Shown piece by piece: positions 58,709 to 64,000 of a DNA stretch of 64,000 bases. Source of the stretch: Pseudomonas sichuanensis (GTDB taxonomy: Bacteria > Pseudomonadota > Gammaproteobacteria > Pseudomonadales > Pseudomonadaceae). Each line of letters starts with the position of its first letter. Position 1 is the stretch's first letter. The DNA lies in contig NZ_QKVM01000026.1 of NCBI RefSeq assembly GCF_003231305.1, forward strand, positions 17,260 through 81,259. Direction: 5' to 3'. The notes below the pieces were generated by a model. It saw nothing but the letters and a program-made list of their open reading frames with translations. It was not told where the DNA came from and did not search any database. The translations under genes and the position numbers were made by a program.

Positions 58709-60649
58709 ATGAAGATAAAGAACAAACTGGTCCTGGCCTTCGTACTGGTGGCTTTCATCCCGGTGGCGCTGGTCGGCGGCATTTCGGTGCTGAACATCCG
58801 CAGTGAAGCGGTGGAGCAGTTCCTCGATGGCAGTACCCGGGAAATCCGCCAGATCGACGGCAACATGCGGCAGTTCTTCGACGGCACCCTGCAGAATGTC
58901 GACCAAATGGCCAAGGATCCTGTATACACCTCGGTCGCCTCGCTCAAGAACTACACCGCTGCCGATGCGGCCAGCCAGCCCATGCCGCCGGCCGCGCAGC
59001 AGGTCATCGACGCCTTCGCCCGCTACGGCACCACCCACCCAGCGGCGGCGATCCTGTCCATCGGCCTGGAAGACGGCAGCTACGCCAAGTGGCCGGACGA
59101 CCCGCAACTGGCCAAGTACGACCCACGCACCCGCCCCTGGTACAAGGCCGCCATGGCCAGCCCGGACAAGACCGTGCGCACCGCCGCCTACTACTACGAC
59201 AAGGACGATGTGGCCCTGGTCGGCACCGCCCGGGCGCTGCTCGACGATAGCGGCAAGGCCAAGGGCGTATTCGTGGTCAGCGTCTCACTGAAAAACCTCA
59301 CCGAGCTGGTCAAGAGCATCAGGCTCGGCGACAGCGGCTACGTGATGCTGATCGAGGACGGCACGGTACTGGTCGACCCGCGCGATGCCACGCACAGCTT
59401 CAAACAGCTCAAGGACCTCGGCGCACCCTACGCACAGCTGGCCGCCACCGCACAAGGCTCCACCGAAGTGGTGATCGATGGCGTGCGCTACATGGCCAAC
59501 GTATGGACCTCCCCGGGCCTTGGTTGGCGCTTCATCGGGTTGATCGAATACGACGAAGTCATGGCCGCGGCCACGCGCATGACCTACGTCACTGCCGTCA
59601 TCGTGGTGCTGCTGGCGCTGGTGTTCGCCCTGGTGGCGGCGGCCTTCTCGCGGGTGATCGTCAAGCCCATCGGCCAGGTCAGCCTGGGTTTGCAGTCGAT
59701 CGCCGAAGGCGAAGGCGACCTGCGCCGCGACTTGCAGATCCAGGGCAAGGACGAAACCGCCGAGCTGGCCGGTTGGTTCAACAAGTTCCTGGCCGCCATC
59801 CGCCAGCTGATCCAGCGCATCGGCGCCGCCTCGAACAACCTGCAGCAGGCCTCGAAAGCCAACAGCACCATGGCCGACGACATGAACGAAGCCGCCGGGC
59901 GCCAGCGCGAGGCAGTGGAGCTGGTGTCCACTGCGTTCAACGAGATGGTCGCCACCGCCAACGAAGTGGCGCGCTCATGCAGCAGCGCCGCCGATGCCGC
60001 CGAACAGGGCCATCGGCGAGTGGCCGAAGGCAAGCAGCAGATCGAGCAGACCACCGACAACGTCAACCGCCTGGGCCGCCGCCTGAGCGAATCGTCCCAG
60101 GCCATGGTCGAACTGGAGGCCGGCAGCCGCAGCATCAACCAGATCCTCGGCACCATCCGCGCCATCGCCGAGCAGACCAACCTGCTGGCCCTGAACGCCG
60201 CCATCGAAGCAGCACGGGCCGGTGACCAGGGCCGCGGTTTCGCCGTGGTCGCCGATGAAGTGCGGGCACTGGCCAAGCGCACCGCCGACTCCACCGGCGA
60301 AATCGATCAGTTGCTCAATACCCTCGGCGACAAGACCCAGGAGGTCTCGCAGAAGATGGAAAGCTGCCTGGATCTGTCGCGCGCCAGCGTGTCGTCGATC
60401 GAGCATGCACGGGACAGCTTCGAAGGCATCCAGTTGTCGGTGAACGAAATCCGCGACCAGAACCTGCAGATTTCCGCCGCCGCCGAGGAACAGCACAGCG
60501 TGGCCGAAGAGATCAACCGGCACATCCAGCAGATCTACGACGAAGCACGGCTGGTGGAAGGGCTGGCCAGCTCGGCGCAGTCGGACTCCGGGCGACTGGC
60601 GCTGCTGTCGGATGAGCTGAACGGTCTGGTGGGGCGGTTCAAGTCGTAA
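58709..60649 (+). CDS. Methyl-accepting chemotaxis protein, dCache type
   Basis: The 646-residue protein has a membrane helix at about 8-28, a periplasmic dCache_1 domain of about 250 residues, a second helix near 290-315, HAMP (LQSIAEGEGDLRRDLQI) and a signalling domain (EQTNLLALNAAIEAARAGDQ). The dCache pocket keeps Tyr137, Arg142, Trp144, Tyr145 (YDPRTRPWY) but the later Asp of the amino acid motif is replaced (VVSVSLKNL). It therefore probably binds something other than a plain L-amino acid. The start was chosen at the membrane anchor; the ribosome site is weak. Confidence 0.92.
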   Translation: MKIKNKLVLAFVLVAFIPVALVGGISVLNIRSEAVEQFLDGSTREIRQIDGNMRQFFDGTLQNVDQMAKDPVYTSVASLKNYTAADAASQPMPPAAQQVIDAFARYGTTHPAAAILSIGLEDGSYAKWPDDPQLAKYDPRTRPWYKAAMASPDKTVRTAAYYYDKDDVALVGTARALLDDSGKAKGVFVVSVSLKNLTELVKSIRLGDSGYVMLIEDGTVLVDPRDATHSFKQLKDLGAPYAQLAATAQGSTEVVIDGVRYMANVWTSPGLGWRFIGLIEYDEVMAAATRMTYVTAVIVVLLALVFALVAAAFSRVIVKPIGQVSLGLQSIAEGEGDLRRDLQIQGKDETAELAGWFNKFLAAIRQLIQRIGAASNNLQQASKANSTMADDMNEAAGRQREAVELVSTAFNEMVATANEVARSCSSAADAAEQGHRRVAEGKQQIEQTTDNVNRLGRRLSESSQAMVELEAGSRSINQILGTIRAIAEQTNLLALNAAIEAARAGDQGRGFAVVADEVRALAKRTADSTGEIDQLLNTLGDKTQEVSQKMESCLDLSRASVSSIEHARDSFEGIQLSVNEIRDQNLQISAAAEEQHSVAEEINRHIQQIYDEARLVEGLASSAQSDSGRLALLSDELNGLVGRFKS

Positions 60650-60727
60650 GGCGTCGTGGGGGCAGGCCTGCCCTGTGAAAGGGCCGGCATTGTCTACAGT
60701 GATCTCGAAGCCCTGCGCGAGATCACC

Positions 60728-61900
60728 ATGCCCCACCTACCCCTCCCCCGCAGCGTCTGGGCCTTGGGCTTCGTCTCGCTGTTCATGGACATCTCTTCGG
60801 AGATGATCCACGCCCTGCTGCCGCTGTACATGGTTGGCGTACTGGGTACGTCGGTGCTGGCGGTCGGGGTGATCGAAGGCATCGCCGAAGCCACGGCATC
60901 GATCACCAAGGTATTCTCCGGCGCCCTCAGCGACCGCTTGGGCAAACGCAAGCTGCTCACCGTGCTCGGCTATGGCCTGGCGGCCATGACCAAGCCCGTG
61001 TTCCCCCTGGCTTCGGGGCTTGAGTGGTTGACTGCAGCCCGCTTCGTCGACCGCATCGGCAAAGGCATACGTGGCGCCCCGCGTGATGCATTGATTGCCG
61101 ACATTACCCCACCCGCGTTGCGCGGGGCGGCATTCGGCCTGCGCCAGGCACTGGATACGGTCGGCGCGTTCATCGGGCCGCTGCTGGCCATCCTGTTGAT
61201 GTGGCTGACGGCGAGCCATTTCCAGACAGTGTTCTGGGTTGCCGTGATACCGGCCGTGCTGGCCGTCTGCGTCCTGCTGGCCTTCGTCCACGAGCCTGAA
61301 GGCCCTGCCGCGCCCAGGCCCACGCGCTCGCCTTTGGCATTGCCCGAACTGGCACGCCTGGGGCGCGGCTACTGGCGGCTCATCCTGCTTGCCACCTGCT
61401 TTGCCCTGGCACGCTTCAGCGAAGCTTTCCTGCTGCTACGCGGCCAGGCGCTGGGGCTGCCGGCATTGTGGGCGCCAGCGGTGCTGGTGGCCATGGCGCT
61501 GGCGTTCTCACTGTCGGCCTACCCCGCCGGGGTGCTGTCGGATCGGTTCGGACGACGCGGCGTGCTGATGGTCGGGCTGGGCTTGCTGGTGTTGGCCGAC
61601 CTCTCGCTGGCATTGCTGCCGAACTGGCTCGGATTGGCCTTGGGCGTGAGTCTGTGGGGGCTGCACATGGGCTTCAGCCAAGGGGTGTTCAGCGCATTGA
61701 TCGCCGACAGCGCGCCAGCCGACCTGCGCGGCACGGCGTTCGGGCTGTTCAACCTGCTGACCGGGGTGGCGCTGCTGATGGCCAGTGTGCTGGCCGGAGG
61801 ATTGTGGGACTGGCTGGGGTATCAGGCGACGTTTCTGGTGGGTGGGGCTTTTGCGTTGGCCACCTTGGCGGGTGTGTGGAAATGCCAGGTCCAGCCCTGA
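60728..61900 (+). CDS. MFS transporter
   Basis: The 390-residue protein has twelve transmembrane helices and the MFS signature between helices 2 and 3 (GALSDRLGKRKLLTVLGY), repeated between 8 and 9 (GVLSDRFGRRGVLMVGLG). FMDISSEMIHALLPLY and RFVDRIGKGIRGAPRDALIAD resemble the YxeD/YfkF-like drug or metabolite exporters of the DHA1 group. Substrate is unknown. It lies 78 bases after the chemoreceptor gene without a visible terminator, so cotranscription is possible. Confidence 0.88.
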   Translation: MPHLPLPRSVWALGFVSLFMDISSEMIHALLPLYMVGVLGTSVLAVGVIEGIAEATASITKVFSGALSDRLGKRKLLTVLGYGLAAMTKPVFPLASGLEWLTAARFVDRIGKGIRGAPRDALIADITPPALRGAAFGLRQALDTVGAFIGPLLAILLMWLTASHFQTVFWVAVIPAVLAVCVLLAFVHEPEGPAAPRPTRSPLALPELARLGRGYWRLILLATCFALARFSEAFLLLRGQALGLPALWAPAVLVAMALAFSLSAYPAGVLSDRFGRRGVLMVGLGLLVLADLSLALLPNWLGLALGVSLWGLHMGFSQGVFSALIADSAPADLRGTAFGLFNLLTGVALLMASVLAGGLWDWLGYQATFLVGGAFALATLAGVWKCQVQP

Positions 61901-61934
61901 AAGAACCGCTCCACATAATGAACTTGCACGTCTG

Positions 61935-62053
61935 CTGTAGGAGCGGCCTTGTGTCGCGAAGGGGCTGCAGAGCAGCCCTGGCGATTTTTGTTGCTTTGCT
62001 GAAAAACTGGGGCCGCTTCGCGCCCCTCTCGCGACATAAGGCCGCTCCTACAG
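61935..62053. repeat. REP inverted pair, type C
   Basis: The unit ctgtaggagcggccttgtgtcgcga (61935-61959) and its near-complement tcgcgacataaggccgctcctacag (62029-62053) flank 69 bases that contain a second imperfect inverted repeat (gcgaaggggctgc / ggggccgcttcgc). It lies between convergent genes and is a third REP family. Confidence 0.85.
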
Positions 62054-62089
62054 TGGTCGTGCAGCCCATAGGCGTTGAGGGCCGCGGAT

Positions 62090-63907
62090 CTAGGCCGGCT
62101 CCTCGACCGCCGGCTGCTGCTCGAACAACGACCAGCCACCCTGCCCGTCCACTTCCAGCCGGTGGGTATGGAACGCCGCCAGGGTACTGCGATGCCCGAC
62201 GCTGACCAGCAACGTCTCTGGCATCTCGCTGCGCAGCAACGCATACAACCCATGCTCCAGCCCCTCGTCCATCGCCGAGGTCGACTCGTCGAGGAACACC
62301 ACCTGGGGCTGGTTGAACAGCACCCGGGCGAACGCCAGGCGTTGCTGCTCGCCCACCGAAAGAATCCGTGACCAGTCGCATTGCACGTCGAGGCGTTCGG
62401 CCAGGTGGGCCAGGTTGACCTGGCGCAGCGCCTGCTGCATACGCGCATCGTCCTCGGGCCTGCCGTCTGCCGGATAAGCGATGGCCGTGCGCAGATCGCC
62501 CAAGGGCAGGTACGGGCGCTGGGAAAGAAACAGCGCCTGATGCCCCAGTGGCCGCCTGACCTCGCCTTCGGCATAGGGCCACAGCCCGGCCAGGGCGCGC
62601 AGCAAGGTGGTCTTGCCACTGCCCGAAGGCCCCTTGATCAGCAGTGCCTGGCCGGCCTGCAGGTGCAGGTCGAGGTTGGCGATCAGGGCATGGCCGTCCG
62701 GACGCAGCACCTGCAGCCCGGTGATGGCCAATGCTTTGGGCAAGCCGTCGGTGTCGACCTTGGGCAAGGCACTGGCCAGCTGGTTGGCATCGAGGAAGCC
62801 GGTCAGACGGTCGAGGGTGGCGCGGTAGCTGGCGAAGGTGTCGTAGGACTCGCGGAAGAACGACAGCGAATCCTGCACCTGACCGAAGGCCTGGGCAGTC
62901 TGCATCACGTCGCCCAGCTTGATCGCACCGCTGAAGAAGCGCGGCGCCTGGAGGATGAACGGGAAGACCACCGCGACCTGGCTGATGCCCAGGTTGAAAC
63001 CGCTGAATTTCAGGTTCCGGAACACCAGCGCCCAAGCGTTGCCGATCAAGGCGAAGAAGCGGCCGAGCAGCGTGCCGCGCTCAACCTGCGCGCCCTGGTA
63101 GAAGGCGATGTTCTCGGCGTTTTCACGCAGGCGCATCAGCGCGTAACGGAAGTTGGCGGTGAGCTTTTCGTTGAGGAAGTTCAGGCGGATCAGCGGCTGC
63201 CCGAGGCGGAAGGCGATCCAGGTGGCGATCAGCACATACACGTACACGGCGAACACCATCGCCCGTGGCACTTCGATCCCCGCCACCGCCAGCGGCGCTG
63301 ACAGCCCCCAGAGAATGCCGGTGAAGGCCACCAGCGAGACCACTGCGCTGACCGCGCCCAGCGCCAACGACACGGAACCGGTGACGAAGGCGTTCACATC
63401 CAGCTCGATACGCTGGTCGGGGTTGTCTACCGGTTCGGCGAGGAACTGCCCACGGTAATAGGCATCGCCGTGCATCCAGTCGGCGCTCAGGCGCTCGGTC
63501 AGCCAGACCCGCCAATGGATGTTGAACGCCTGGGTGACGTAGAAGGCAAACAGCGAACGCAGCACATGGATGGCGGCAAGCACCGCGAACACCCCCAGCA
63601 TGTACCAGAACGCCGTCTGGTCCAGGGCCTGCAGCGCGCTGTAGAAGCCGTTGTACCAGAACGAGAACAGCACATTCAGGCGTACCGAGAACAGGGTCAG
63701 CACCAGCAGCAGGGCAAATGCCAGCAGCGGCCGCCAGCTGCGTTGAATGCTGAAGTAGGGCCCGGCAAGCTGCCAGAACTGGCGGCCCCATCGAGTGCCG
63801 CGCACGGCCAGCGTGGCGGCGGCGATGACGCAGACGAGGGTGATGCCGGTGGCGATTGCCAGCCAGCTCAGGCTCTCTTGCAGGGCCTGATGCCAGTTCA
63901 TGTCCAT
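62090..63907 (-). CDS. SbmA/BacA-like ABC transporter (fused permease and ATPase)
   Basis: The 605-residue protein has six transmembrane segments in residues 1-330, with the SbmA/ABCD-type motif RVWLTERLSADWMHGDAYY and NPDQRIELDVNAF, and a C-terminal ATPase with Walker A GPSGSGKTTLLRAL, signature LSVGEQQRLAFARVL, Walker B VVFLDESTSAMDE and switch His SVGHRSTL. This is the YddA/Rv1819c kind of exporter or importer for peptides, cobalamin or long-chain fatty acids. The exact substrate is unknown. The start at 63907 or the second Met at 63901 are both possible. Confidence 0.88.
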   Translation of the reverse strand: MDMNWHQALQESLSWLAIATGITLVCVIAAATLAVRGTRWGRQFWQLAGPYFSIQRSWRPLLAFALLLVLTLFSVRLNVLFSFWYNGFYSALQALDQTAFWYMLGVFAVLAAIHVLRSLFAFYVTQAFNIHWRVWLTERLSADWMHGDAYYRGQFLAEPVDNPDQRIELDVNAFVTGSVSLALGAVSAVVSLVAFTGILWGLSAPLAVAGIEVPRAMVFAVYVYVLIATWIAFRLGQPLIRLNFLNEKLTANFRYALMRLRENAENIAFYQGAQVERGTLLGRFFALIGNAWALVFRNLKFSGFNLGISQVAVVFPFILQAPRFFSGAIKLGDVMQTAQAFGQVQDSLSFFRESYDTFASYRATLDRLTGFLDANQLASALPKVDTDGLPKALAITGLQVLRPDGHALIANLDLHLQAGQALLIKGPSGSGKTTLLRALAGLWPYAEGEVRRPLGHQALFLSQRPYLPLGDLRTAIAYPADGRPEDDARMQQALRQVNLAHLAERLDVQCDWSRILSVGEQQRLAFARVLFNQPQVVFLDESTSAMDEGLEHGLYALLRSEMPETLLVSVGHRSTLAAFHTHRLEVDGQGGWSLFEQQPAVEEPA

Positions 63908-63943
63908 GGTGGGTTTCCGTGACAGTGTTTTCGCGAGCGTAGC

Positions 63944-63957
63944 ATTCGCTTGCGAAT
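63944..63957. promoter_or_regulatory. Palindrome upstream of the SbmA-like gene
   Basis: The sequence attcgc-tt-gcgaat is a perfect inverted repeat, 37 bases before the start codon, in the AT-rich promoter. It may be a repressor site (extended on the minus strand to gctattcgcaagcgaatgc). Confidence 0.4.
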
Positions 63958-64000
63958 AGCCTCACGTATATGACGGACATTTCATTTTTTGCCTGTCACG

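Overview
The window reads as a chromosomal segment of a fluorescent Pseudomonas of the P. putida type. The support is a high-GC genome with typical Pseudomonas codon use, the tig-clpP-clpX-lon-hupB-ppiD order, Pseudomonas-type REP hairpins (atcgcggggcaagcccgctcccac and relatives), an Aer-type receptor paired with a PAS-GGDEF-EAL protein, and a glycerol-type ABC operon beside a sigma-54 activator. There are no insertion sequences, prophage genes or CRISPR arrays. Most of the segment is core-like, with accessory cassettes inserted.

Layout. 1-7.9 kb: partial doxX, a lytic transglycosylase, tatD, a chemoreceptor, an Mpo1-like protein, a thioesterase, a CHAD/lipoprotein pair and a patatin. 8.0-16.5 kb (minus strand): the protein quality-control block ppiD, hupB, lon, clpX, clpP, tig, with RpoH-like promoters visible before lon and clpX. 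16.7-18.8 kb: a small hypothetical gene, four tRNA genes (Arg-UCU, His-GUG, Leu-UAG, and a second identical His-GUG) and folD. 18.9-26.9 kb: a glpSTPQUV-like ABC importer operon under a sigma-54-type promoter, divergent from its AcoR-type activator. 27.1-33.0 kb: ctlX, ocd, a polar amino acid ABC importer and an Lrp regulator, which together describe uptake of basic amino acids or citrulline and conversion through ornithine to proline. 33.1-37.9 kb: a single 1,614-residue gene with a dermonecrotic-toxin-like N-terminus, leucine-rich repeats and an NEL-type E3 ubiquitin ligase C-terminus.

38.0-41.3 kb: a PAS-GGDEF-EAL c-di-GMP enzyme downstream of an Aer-type receptor in one operon. 41.5-44.8 kb: an XRE regulator, a DctA-like symporter and two GntR regulators, with two FadR-type operators ahead of the symporter. 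45-49.7 kb: a lipoprotein, a PACE efflux pump with divergent LysR regulator, and an amino acid chemoreceptor. 49.7-53.1 kb: a YkvI-type transporter, RidA and a DauA-like D-amino acid dehydrogenase, divergent from a cupin regulator. 53.5-56.9 kb: a TSUP permease, a DUF1176 protein, a heme oxygenase without a phytochrome partner, and a membrane protein. 56.9-58.5 kb: a DUF3077/DUF6124-like gene with an apparent frameshift and a strongly structured RNA leader, then a small acidic protein paired with a PIN-domain protein. 58.7-64 kb: a fourth chemoreceptor, an MFS transporter and an SbmA/YddA-type ABC exporter.

The segment is rich in environmental sensing (four methyl-accepting receptors plus c-di-GMP signalling) and in amino acid acquisition. 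The least explained items are the NEL ligase-like protein, the structured leader with its frameshifted downstream gene, and the PIN-domain gene pair.
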